A stretch of 14,474 nt of DNA from an uncultured Lachnospiraceae bacterium (GTDB lineage: Bacteria; Bacillota; Clostridia; Lachnospirales; Lachnospiraceae). Location of the stretch: positions 1-14,474 of the forward strand of contig CALWEE010000018.1 of NCBI GenBank assembly GCA_944376975.1. Direction: 5' to 3'. Position numbers and translations under genes: made by a program. A model generated the notes under the pieces. It was not told the DNA's origin. It did no database searches and worked only from the letters and a program-made list of their open reading frames with translations. This document shows, in pieces, positions 8,795-14,474 of this stretch (position 1 is the stretch's first letter; every line of letters begins with the position of its first letter).

Positions 8795-9136
8795 ATGTAT
8801 CAGGAAAATGTGGTTCTGTGCGGCGCCAGCGCCTATGAACAGAAGTTTTATCTGAACCCGGACTTCGATCTGCTCCCGGAGACCATCAAACAGGAGCTGA
8901 AGATCCTCTGCGTTCTGTTCACGGCGGACGTGGGCGGCGTGCTGACCCTGGAATTTGACAGTGAAGGCCGGCTTTCACTGAAAGTGGAGGCCGATGAAGG
9001 CGATCTTCTGTTCGACGAGATCGGGAGCGCGCTGAAGATCAAACAGATCCAGAGCGAGCGCAAAGAGCTGTTCGAGTCGCTGGAAATGTTTTACAGGGTA
9101 TTTTTCCTGGAGGAGACAGACGGGCTGGACGTTTAG
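8795..9136 (+). CDS. Small conserved protein, possibly DUF6145
   Basis: A 113-residue acidic soluble protein starting MYQENVVLCGASAYEQKFYL. I see no signal peptide, membrane segment or known catalytic motif. It has a central hydrophobic stretch (ELKILCVLFTADVGGVLTLEF, about 34-54) and a C-terminal amphipathic helix (about 80-105). It resembles a family I recall as DUF6145 from Lachnospiraceae, but that name is from memory and unchecked. The start ATG 8795 is chosen over earlier in-frame codons because it has GGAG at 8784-8787 and begins 1 base after the argF stop, avoiding a long overlap. Its place between argF and coaX suggests co-transcription, not function. Confidence 0.8.
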   Translation: MYQENVVLCGASAYEQKFYLNPDFDLLPETIKQELKILCVLFTADVGGVLTLEFDSEGRLSLKVEADEGDLLFDEIGSALKIKQIQSERKELFESLEMFYRVFFLEETDGLDV

Positions 9137-9153
9137 AGAACAGGAGGAAGTTC

Positions 9154-9927
9154 ATGTTACTTGCGGCAGATATAGGCAATACCAATATAACCATGGGTAT
9201 ATTCAAAGACGACGTCCTTATGGGCAATTTCCGCCTGACGACCCAGACACCGAGGACGTCCGACGAATTCGGCATCGTGATGCGGGAGCTGGTCAAAAGC
9301 GCCGGTCTGTCCGCGTCGGATATCGATCAGGTCATCGTGGCGTCGGTGGTACCTGATATCATGTACTCGTTCAATAACGGGATAAAAAAATATTTCTGCA
9401 CCGAGCCCATCATCGTAGGCCCCGGCCTGAAGACAGGCGTGAAGATCGGGGCGGAGAATCCGAAGGAAGTGGGCGCGGACCTGATCGTGGACGCGGCCGC
9501 GGTCAAAGAGATCTACGGCGGGCCGGCCATCGTCATTGACTATGGCTCGGCGACCACCTTTGAGCTGGTCCTTCAGGACGGCACTTTGGATTCGGTCGTT
9601 ATCGCTCCGGGCATCCGGGTCAGCGCGGAGGCTTTGAGCATCAGCGCGGCGAAGATACCGGATATCGAGATCAAGAAACCGAAGACGGTCTTGTGCAAAG
9701 AAACGATCTCCTGTTTCCAGGCAGGCGTCTTTTACGGGACGATCGGTTCAACAGAATATATCGTGCGTAAGATGAAAGAGGAGTCAGGGCTTGATGATAT
9801 CAAAGTCGTAGCCACCGGCGGGCTGGGCGTGATGTTCGCGGAGGAGACCGACGCGATCGATGTCTATGACAGCCTGCTCACGCTGAAAGGGCTCCGGATC
9901 ATCTACAGAAGATGTACAGGAAAGTAG
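9154..9927 (+). CDS. coaX: Type III pantothenate kinase
   Basis: Catalyses ATP-dependent phosphorylation of pantothenate, the first step of coenzyme A synthesis; the type III enzyme belongs to the ASKHA fold and is not feedback-inhibited by CoA. The 257 residues match the family. The phosphate-binding DIGNTN is at 6-11 and DYGSATTF at 129-136, equivalent to the common DxGTATTx motif. GADLIVDA at 107-114 corresponds to the usual GADR motif, with Leu110 in place of Arg. VVATGGLG near 213-220 is the second adenosine/phosphate motif. ATG 9154 has AGGAGG at 9142-9147. dusB follows directly, an order (coaX-dusB-greA-lysS) I associate with clostridial genomes. Confidence 0.94.
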   Translation: MLLAADIGNTNITMGIFKDDVLMGNFRLTTQTPRTSDEFGIVMRELVKSAGLSASDIDQVIVASVVPDIMYSFNNGIKKYFCTEPIIVGPGLKTGVKIGAENPKEVGADLIVDAAAVKEIYGGPAIVIDYGSATTFELVLQDGTLDSVVIAPGIRVSAEALSISAAKIPDIEIKKPKTVLCKETISCFQAGVFYGTIGSTEYIVRKMKEESGLDDIKVVATGGLGVMFAEETDAIDVYDSLLTLKGLRIIYRRCTGK

Positions 9928-9932
9928 ATACG

Positions 9933-10886
9933 ATGCGGATAGGAAATGTACAACTGGATAACCCGTTGATCGCAGCACCAATGGCAGGCGTGACCGACCT
10001 GCCATTTCGTTTGCTTTTGAAAGAGCAGGGCTGCGGTCTTGTATGTACGGAGATGGTCAGCGCGAAAGCGATCTATTACAACAATAAAAATACGGAAGCC
10101 CTCATGGCCATAGAGCCGGAGGAACGGCCGGTATCGCTTCAGATATTCGGTTCCGATCCGGTCCTCATGGGGGAGATGGCCAAAAAGATCGAGGAACGGC
10201 CCTTTGACATACTGGATATCAACATGGGCTGCCCGGTCCCCAAGGTGGTCAATAACGGGGAAGGCTCGGCGCTGATGAAGCAGCCCCTTCTCGCGGGACG
10301 GATCATCGAGGCGGCGGCAAAGGCCATAGGCAAGCCGGTGACGGTGAAAATACGCAAAGGTTTTGACGACGCGCATGTCAACGCGGTGGAGATCGCCCAT
10401 ATCGCCCAGGAATCCGGCGCGGCGGCCGTGACGGTCCATGGGCGGACGCGGGAACAGTATTATCACGGCAAAGCCGACTGGGAGATCATAAGGCAGGTCA
10501 AAGCGGCGGTCCGCATACCGGTGATCGGCAACGGCGACATCACGTCGCCGGAAACGGCCCGACAGATGATGGAGCAGACCGGCTGCGACGGCATCATGAT
10601 CGGCCGGGCGCTCAGGGGCGATCCCTGGCTGATCGGCCGGATTCTGCGGGGCGGTGAAAAGCCGTCGGAGGACGCGGTGATGGACATGATCCTGCGCCAC
10701 AGCCGGATGCAGATCGCGATCAGCGGCGAATATATGGGGATGCGCCAGATGCGCAAACACATCGCCTGGTATACCGCGGGCTTTCCCGGATCGTCAAAAC
10801 TCAGGGACGCGGTCAATCACGTGGAGACATACGAAGATCTGTGCCATTTGCTGGAAATGTACCGGGAAAAACGGAAGTGTTGGTGA
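9933..10886 (+). CDS. dusB: tRNA-dihydrouridine synthase (DusB type)
   Basis: FMN- and NADPH-dependent enzyme reducing specific uridines of tRNA to dihydrouridine. The TIM-barrel part begins at PLIAAPMAGVTDLPFR (11-26). INMGCPVPK carries the catalytic Cys100, VTVKIRKG has FMN-binding Lys139, VHGRTR has His169, and IGNGDI plus IMIGRALRGDPW hold the FMN phosphate. The C-terminal helical tRNA-binding part runs from about 240 to 317. I chose ATG 9933 (317 residues), with AGGAAAG at 9918-9924 upstream, over ATG 9912, which would overlap coaX by 16 bases and has no good ribosome site. Assignment to DusB rather than another Dus paralog rests on the general match and the greA-lysS neighbourhood. Confidence 0.93.
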   Translation: MRIGNVQLDNPLIAAPMAGVTDLPFRLLLKEQGCGLVCTEMVSAKAIYYNNKNTEALMAIEPEERPVSLQIFGSDPVLMGEMAKKIEERPFDILDINMGCPVPKVVNNGEGSALMKQPLLAGRIIEAAAKAIGKPVTVKIRKGFDDAHVNAVEIAHIAQESGAAAVTVHGRTREQYYHGKADWEIIRQVKAAVRIPVIGNGDITSPETARQMMEQTGCDGIMIGRALRGDPWLIGRILRGGEKPSEDAVMDMILRHSRMQIAISGEYMGMRQMRKHIAWYTAGFPGSSKLRDAVNHVETYEDLCHLLEMYREKRKCW

Positions 10887-10915
10887 TTGACACTGACCAT
10901 TCCATAAGCTATAAT
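10887..10915 (+). promoter_or_regulatory. Perfect-consensus sigma-A promoter for greA-lysS
   Basis: TTGACA at 10887-10892 and TATAAT at 10910-10915 are exactly 17 bases apart, matching all 12 consensus bases. The -35 box begins on the base after the dusB stop codon. Transcription should start near 10922, giving a leader of about 38 bases that contains AAAGGAAGGG at 10942-10951. This is the strongest promoter-like site in the window. Confidence 0.88.
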
Positions 10916-10959
10916 ACTATGAATGAATTTTTATTTAATGTAAAGGAAGGGCATACGAC

Positions 10960-11442
10960 ATGGAATCCAAGAAAAATATATTGACATTTGCCGGCTTAAA
11001 AGCGCTGGAAGACGAACTGTTCGATCTGAAAGTCAACCGGCGCCGGGAAGTGGCGCAGAAGATCAAAGAAGCCAGAGAACAGGGCGACTTATCTGAGAAC
11101 GCGGAATACGACGCCGCGAAGGACGAGCAGAGAGATATCGAAGCCCGCATCGAGGAACTTGAGAAGATCCTGAAGAATGTGGAAGTGGTCGACGAAGAAG
11201 ATATCGACCTGGACTCCATCAGCGTGGGCAGCCGGGTGAAGTTATACGACGTTGAATTTGATGAAGAACTGGAATACCGCATCGTCGGCTCCACGGAAGC
11301 GGACAGCTTAAACGGCAAGATCTCCAACGAATCGCCGGTGGGCAGCGCGCTGATCGGCCGGAAAGCGGGCGAGACCATCGAGGTGGAGACGCAGAACGGC
11401 ACATTGATGTTTAAAATACTGGAAATCCAGAGAGGCAATTAA
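10960..11442 (+). CDS. greA: Transcription elongation factor GreA
   Basis: Factor that enters the RNA polymerase secondary channel and triggers cleavage of backtracked transcripts, rescuing stalled elongation. The 160 residues are the standard length. An N-terminal coiled coil (about 10-75) carries QGDLSENAEYDAAKDEQ, with the acidic tip residues Asp43 and Glu46 that hold the catalytic magnesium. The C-terminal FKBP-like globular domain (about 82-158) includes the ESPVGSALIGRKAGETIEV region. ATG 10960 has AAAGGAAGGG at 10942-10951. It is driven by the consensus promoter immediately upstream and followed after 19 bases by lysS. Confidence 0.97.
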   Translation: MESKKNILTFAGLKALEDELFDLKVNRRREVAQKIKEAREQGDLSENAEYDAAKDEQRDIEARIEELEKILKNVEVVDEEDIDLDSISVGSRVKLYDVEFDEELEYRIVGSTEADSLNGKISNESPVGSALIGRKAGETIEVETQNGTLMFKILEIQRGN

Positions 11443-11461
11443 CAGAACAGGGGAGATACAC

Positions 11462-12949
11462 ATGGCAGGAGAAAAGAATACGCAGACACAGGATCAGAAC
11501 CAGCTGCTCATGGTGCGCCGGCAGAAGCTCGACGAACTGCAGGCCGCGGGCGCCGATCCTTTTGAGATAACCAAATATGACGTGTCCCATCACAGCCAGG
11601 AGATCCGCGACCGGTTTGACGAGCTGGAAGGGCAGGACGTGACGGTCGCCGGACGTATGATGTCCAAACGGGTCATGGGAAAGGCCTCTTTCTGTCATGT
11701 TCAGGACCTTCAGGGCACGATCCAGTCTTACGTGGCCAGAGACAGTCTGGGTGAAGAACCGTATAAGGCGTTCAAGAAACTGGACGTGGGCGATATCATC
11801 GGCATAAAGGGACAGGTATTCCGGACAAAGACCGGTGAGATCTCCATCCACGCGGCGGAAGTGACCCTGCTTTCAAAGAGCTTAAGTCCCCTTCCGGAAA
11901 AGTTCCACGGACTGACCAATACCGATCTGCGCTACCGGCAGAGATACGTGGATCTGATCATGAACCCGGACGTTAAAGATACCTTCATCAAACGTTCCCG
12001 CATTCTCTCGGCTATCCGGAAATATCTGGACGGCCAGGGATTCATGGAAGTGGAGACGCCCATGCTCGTATCCAACGCGGGCGGCGCGGCGGCACGGCCG
12101 TTCGAGACCCATTTCAATGCGCTGGACGAAGACCTGAAGCTGCGCATTTCCCTGGAACTTTACCTGAAACGGCTTATCGTGGGCGGCCTGGAAAAAGTCT
12201 ACGAGATCGGCCGGGTGTTCCGGAACGAAGGGCTGGATACCCGCCACAATCCGGAGTTTACCCTTATGGAGCTGTATCAGGCGTATACCGACTATAACGG
12301 CATGATGGACCTGACGGAGAACCTGTACCGGACCGTAGCTAAAGAGGTGCTGGGCACGACAGTGATCACCTACAACGGCGTGGAGATGGATCTGGGCAAA
12401 CCTTTTGAACGGATCACCATGGTGGACGCCGTGAAAAAATACGCCGGCGTGGACTGGAATAAAGTAGAAACCCTTGAACAGGCCCGCGAGCTGGCGAAAG
12501 CGCATCATGTGGAATATGAAGAACGGCATAAAAAGGGCGATATCCTTTCCCTGTTCTTTGAAGAATTCGCGGAAAGCCATCTGATCCAGCCGACTTTCGT
12601 CACGGATCATCCCATCGAGATCTCGCCTCTGACGAAGAAAAAACCGGGCAATCCGGATTATGTGGAGCGTTTTGAATTTTTCATGAACGGCTGGGAGATG
12701 GCCAACGCCTATTCCGAGCTCAACGATCCCATCGACCAGCGGGAACGGTTCAAAGCCCAGGAGGAACAGCTGGCCCAGGGCGATGAGGAGGCCAACACGA
12801 CCGATGAGGACTTCCTTCACGCGCTGGAGATCGGTATGCCGCCCACGGGAGGCATTGGCTTCGGCATCGACCGGATGTGCATGCTCCTGACGGATTCTTC
12901 CGCCATCCGGGACGTCCTGTTGTTCCCGACAATGAAGAGTAAGGAGTAA
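11462..12949 (+). CDS. lysS: Lysyl-tRNA synthetase, class II
   Basis: Charges tRNA-Lys with lysine. At 495 residues it is full length for bacterial LysS (about 490-500). An OB-fold anticodon-binding domain (about 55-150, VTVAGRMMSKRVMGKASF onward) precedes the class II catalytic core: motif 1 around 190-205 (YLDGQGFMEVETPML), motif 2 FRNEGLDTRHNPEF at 253-266 with Arg254, and motif 3 GIGFGIDRM ending near Arg471. The C terminus reads LLFPTMKSKE. ATG 11462 follows AGGGGAG at 11449-11455. It is co-transcribed with greA. No terminator follows; the recombinase region begins at once, so the lysS 3' end may lie at the attachment site of the element downstream. Confidence 0.97.
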   Translation: MAGEKNTQTQDQNQLLMVRRQKLDELQAAGADPFEITKYDVSHHSQEIRDRFDELEGQDVTVAGRMMSKRVMGKASFCHVQDLQGTIQSYVARDSLGEEPYKAFKKLDVGDIIGIKGQVFRTKTGEISIHAAEVTLLSKSLSPLPEKFHGLTNTDLRYRQRYVDLIMNPDVKDTFIKRSRILSAIRKYLDGQGFMEVETPMLVSNAGGAAARPFETHFNALDEDLKLRISLELYLKRLIVGGLEKVYEIGRVFRNEGLDTRHNPEFTLMELYQAYTDYNGMMDLTENLYRTVAKEVLGTTVITYNGVEMDLGKPFERITMVDAVKKYAGVDWNKVETLEQARELAKAHHVEYEERHKKGDILSLFFEEFAESHLIQPTFVTDHPIEISPLTKKKPGNPDYVERFEFFMNGWEMANAYSELNDPIDQRERFKAQEEQLAQGDEEANTTDEDFLHALEIGMPPTGGIGFGIDRMCMLLTDSSAIRDVLLFPTMKSKE

Positions 12950-12982
12950 AAAAGCCCGAAAATACAAGTTTTTAAGCTATAC

Positions 12983-13022
12983 AAAGCCTCGAAATTCGTA
13001 TAAAAGCCCTTAAATTCGTATA
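12983..13022 (+). repeat. Two exact-abutting 20-bp direct repeats
   Basis: AAAGCCTCGAAATTCGTATA (12983-13002) is followed without a gap by AAAGCCCTTAAATTCGTATA (13003-13022). They agree at 17 of 20 positions, the differences being bases 7-9. Each ends in TTCGTATA. A 20-base period is close to two helical turns, so a protein bound to each copy would sit on nearly the same DNA face. Direct repeats of this kind near a recombinase gene often are its arm-binding sites; that role is inferred. Confidence 0.75.
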
Positions 13023-13040
13023 GATTTCGTAGCACAAATG

Positions 13041-13049
13041 TGTTATAAT
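13041..13049 (+). promoter_or_regulatory. Extended -10 promoter for the recombinase gene
   Basis: TGTTATAAT at 13041-13049 is a TG-N-TATAAT extended -10 element with a perfect hexamer. No good -35 box lies 16-18 bases upstream (best TAGATT at 13021-13026), as is usual for extended -10 promoters. A start near 13056 would give a leader of about 30 bases. The repeat words flank and touch the promoter, which would suit repression by whatever binds them. Confidence 0.55.
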
Positions 13050-13067
13050 TCGTATATAAAGAAAAAT

Positions 13068-13088
13068 ATACGAAGGGGGCTTTCGTAT
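13068..13088 (+). promoter_or_regulatory. Hairpin/dyad enclosing the recombinase ribosome site and start codon
   Basis: ATACGAA (13068-13074) pairs perfectly with TTCGTAT (13082-13088), leaving the 7-base loop GGGGGCT, with one possible extra U-G pair outside. The Shine-Dalgarno Gs are in the loop and the first two bases of the ATG (13087-13089) are in the stem. In RNA it could limit start-codon access; in DNA it is a dyad suited to a dimeric repressor. Which of the two, if either, is used is unknown. Confidence 0.5.
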
Positions 13089-14298
13089 GGCTGATAAGGT
13101 AAAAAGAACAAAAACAAAGTATACGGGCATATACTTCAACGAAAACACAAAAAAGTATGATGTAAAGTACAATTACAAAGTATACAATCCAGTCAAGCAA
13201 AAAAACGACTACAAAGCAAAATGGGTCTATAACCTCTTGACTATTACAGAAGCAAGGGCTGAACTAGCAAAACTGCAGACTGGCGGTATAAAGGCAGAAG
13301 ATAAAGACATAACTTTACAAGGTGCTTTTGAGTTGTGGAAGATTAAGGCGAAAGGGCAAGATTTTAGCCCCGTTACTATAAACAACACAGAACAGCACAT
13401 GAATATGATTTATCAATTTCTACCAGCCGAGACGAAGTTGAAGGATATAACCGAAGAAGTCTATTATAAGTTTTGCTCGGAAGTTCGTGATCACGGCTAT
13501 GCTGATGAAACTTTAAGGAGTATTAACGCTACATTACGCAAGCTAATAAATCTTTGCTATAAGAAAAAGCTAATCAAGGAAAATATTCTTGATTACGCTG
13601 ACAATATGCGAACAAAGCAAAAAGAAGATTACAGAGTTATAAGCAAAGAAGAGTTTGACGAAATAGACAAATACTTTCAAAACAACAGTTTTTGGCGTTT
13701 GGGTGTAAATAATTACCCTAAATATCGCTTGTTGTTCAATCTCCTTTATTTTTGCGGTTTGCGGATTGGGGAATGTATAGCTTTAACCTATAATGACTTT
13801 GAAGAATTTAGCTATTACAAGAAGGGGGAAGAAAAGCCTATACGAATAGCCCCAACAAGTAAAAGCACGAATGACGAACATTTACAGGGAATGAGGGTAA
13901 AAATCACAAAAGCATATGTGAGCGACATAAAACTGACCAAAGACCCGAAGAACTTCAAAAAGAGGACTATCCCATTAAGCCCTGCTCCTGAACGGCTTTT
14001 TATGCGTATTAGGAGCGAACATTTACAGAAGGAAGGTAGCCTTGATGAACGTATTTTTGGTTGGACACACGGGGCGTGTGATAGTGCCTTGAAAAAGGCT
14101 TGTGATGCACTTGATTTGCCAGCCTACTCCTGTCACGAATTTAGGCATACGTTTATTAGCAATCTTATAAGAAAGGGCGTTCCCTTACCTGTGATAGAAA
14201 AGGTAAGCGGAGATACACAAGCAACAATTCTTAAAAGATATAGCCATATGTTCGAGAGTGACGAGGTTATGGTGTTAAAAGCAATGCAAAGTCTTTAA
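13087..14298 (+). CDS. Site-specific tyrosine recombinase (phage/ICE integrase)
   Basis: Integrase that inserts and excises a mobile element by strand exchange through a tyrosine-DNA link. Of 403 residues, a basic N-terminal part (about 1-60) fits an arm-site-binding domain, about 70-165 a SAM-like core-binding domain (TINNTEQHMNMIYQF), and about 180-395 the catalytic domain. Catalytic residues seen are Arg226 in CGLRIGE, probable Lys285 (KLTKDP), His350 and Arg353 in HEFRHTF, and the nucleophile Tyr385 in KRYSHM. The usual His/Trp (LGH) position reads SGD, with Asp376. ATG 13087 has AAGGGGG at 13073-13079. The gene is AT-rich, unlike everything upstream, which indicates transfer. It starts 137 bases after lysS and reads inward to the element. 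It resembles Tn916/lambda-type integrases of low-GC Firmicute elements; the element type is unknown. Confidence 0.93.
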   Translation: MADKVKRTKTKYTGIYFNENTKKYDVKYNYKVYNPVKQKNDYKAKWVYNLLTITEARAELAKLQTGGIKAEDKDITLQGAFELWKIKAKGQDFSPVTINNTEQHMNMIYQFLPAETKLKDITEEVYYKFCSEVRDHGYADETLRSINATLRKLINLCYKKKLIKENILDYADNMRTKQKEDYRVISKEEFDEIDKYFQNNSFWRLGVNNYPKYRLLFNLLYFCGLRIGECIALTYNDFEEFSYYKKGEEKPIRIAPTSKSTNDEHLQGMRVKITKAYVSDIKLTKDPKNFKKRTIPLSPAPERLFMRIRSEHLQKEGSLDERIFGWTHGACDSALKKACDALDLPAYSCHEFRHTFISNLIRKGVPLPVIEKVSGDTQATILKRYSHMFESDEVMVLKAMQSL

Positions 14299-14305
14299 AG
14301 AGTAA

Positions 14306-14345
14306 AAAGCCAACACCGGACAACAAGTTGTCCAGTGTTGGCTTT
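14306..14345. terminator. Strong bidirectional intrinsic terminator
   Basis: AAAGCCAACAC (14306-14316) pairs with GTGTTGGCTTT (14335-14345), then one C/A mismatch (14317/14334), then GGACAAC (14318-14324) pairs with GTTGTCC (14327-14333): 18 pairs in all. It begins 8 bases after the recombinase stop. Rightward transcripts continue into TTTGTTTAATTT; leftward transcripts end in GGCTTTTTAC, the better U tract. The position between convergent genes fits termination in both directions. Confidence 0.9.
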
Positions 14346-14355
14346 GTTTAATTTA

Positions 14356-14474
14356 TTACCAGTTAAAGGTGTCATTAGATTCACTAACGAGGTCAAAGAG
14401 ACTGTCATTATTATTCATAATATCAAGAGTGGGTCTATCTGGTGCTTCTTCTATGGTAGTTGATATTTTAGCTT
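14356..14474 (-). CDS. C-terminal fragment of an unidentified opposing gene (cut by window edge)
   Basis: On the minus strand a frame is open from the window edge to a TAA at 14356-14358, giving at least 38 residues. The sequence is acidic and polar (8 Asp/Glu against 2 Lys/Arg) with ...DSLFDLVSESNDTFNW at its end. The stop lies just before the leftward-reading side of the terminator, which supports a real convergent gene. I recognise no family; a fragment this short could be chance in AT-rich DNA, although a second TAA immediately follows the stop. If real, it is the first visible cargo gene of the element. Confidence 0.5.
   Translation of the reverse strand, partial: AKISTTIEEAPDRPTLDIMNNNDSLFDLVSESNDTFNW

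Larger units (their letters stand above)
12950..13086. other. Core/element junction, probable attachment and recombinase arm-site region
   Basis: This 137-base gap lies between GC-rich lysS and the AT-rich recombinase gene and marks an abrupt change of composition. It starts with AAAAAAGCCCG directly at the lysS stop, which looks like the left arm of a terminator hairpin with no right arm nearby. It then holds two tandem 20-bp repeats, further TTCGTATA-like words in both orientations, the recombinase promoter and its ribosome site. I infer that the element end lies between about 12950 and 12980. The exact core sequence cannot be fixed without the other end of the element or an empty site. Confidence 0.55.
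12978..13089. repeat. Array of TTCGTATA-like words in both orientations
   Basis: Copies on the + strand are at 12995-13002 and 13015-13022 (exact), 13049-13056 (exact), 13026-13033 (TTTCGTAG-like, degenerate) and 13082-13089 (TTCGTATG). Inverted copies are TATACAAA at 12978-12985 (one mismatch) and TATACGAA at 13067-13074 (exact). So four exact and three near copies fall within 112 bases. The word also occurs singly by chance elsewhere (1144-1151 in dnaE, inverted at 13839-13846 in the recombinase gene), but only here is it clustered. Confidence 0.7.

Noticed and set aside
9912..9932. Earlier ATG start for dusB
   Set aside because: It would overlap coaX, has no clear Shine-Dalgarno site, and adds MYRKVDT before the family-typical start MRIGNVQLDNPL.
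10881..10899. Small dyad TGGT...ACCA at the dusB/greA junction as a terminator
   Set aside because: Only 4 pairs, no U run, and it lies over the -35 box of the greA promoter.
11882..12967. Long open frame antisense to lysS (also others antisense to dnaE, pfkA, SPFH, argF and dusB genes)
   Set aside because: They are mirrored by highly conserved + strand genes, lack ribosome sites and read as His/Arg/Pro-rich sequence typical of antisense frames in GC-rich DNA.
12983..13056. CRISPR-like repeat array
   Set aside because: Units abut without unique spacers, are too short and few, and lie at a recombinase promoter with no cas genes.
12950..13086. tRNA gene or fragment as the attachment site
   Set aside because: I see no cloverleaf, no GTTCRA-type T-arm and no CCA end in this AT-rich stretch.

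Overview
The window looks like the chromosome of a GC-rich member of the Firmicutes, most likely class Clostridia and probably near Lachnospiraceae. I infer this from the protein sequences, the strong Shine-Dalgarno sites, the sigma-A style promoters, and the gene orders coaX-dusB-greA-lysS and dnaE-pfkA. No rRNA or tRNA gene is present to confirm it.

Bases 1 to about 12950 are core genome, all on the + strand and tightly packed. In order they hold: the 3' part of dnaE (replicative DNA polymerase); pfkA (glycolysis); ktrB and ktrA (potassium uptake channel and its gating ring); a SpoU/TrmH-type RNA methyltransferase; an NfeD-like membrane protein paired with an SPFH (stomatin-like) protein; argF (ornithine carbamoyltransferase); a small orphan protein; coaX (type III pantothenate kinase); dusB (tRNA dihydrouridine synthase); greA (transcript cleavage factor); and lysS (lysyl-tRNA synthetase). 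From pfkA to dusB the gaps are at most 24 bases, some genes overlap, and I see no terminator, so this may be one long transcript. A sigma-A-like promoter for pfkA lies over the end of dnaE. A perfect-consensus promoter (TTGACA, 17 bases, TATAAT) starts the greA-lysS unit.

Directly after the lysS stop the character changes. G+C is 37 of 60 bases at 12841-12900 but 20 of 60 at 13081-13140. A short intergenic stretch carries two tandem 20-bp repeats and several more copies of a TTCGTATA word in both orientations, then a tyrosine recombinase of 403 codons reading rightward. A strong stem-loop terminator follows, and beyond it the tail of an opposing gene runs off the window. I read this as the left end of an integrated mobile element (ICE, prophage or similar) whose attachment region lies at the lysS 3' end. 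The cargo is outside the window, so the type of element cannot be decided. The most distinctive signal is the repeat array: it overlaps the recombinase promoter and start codon and could serve both as recombinase arm sites and as an autoregulatory operator.
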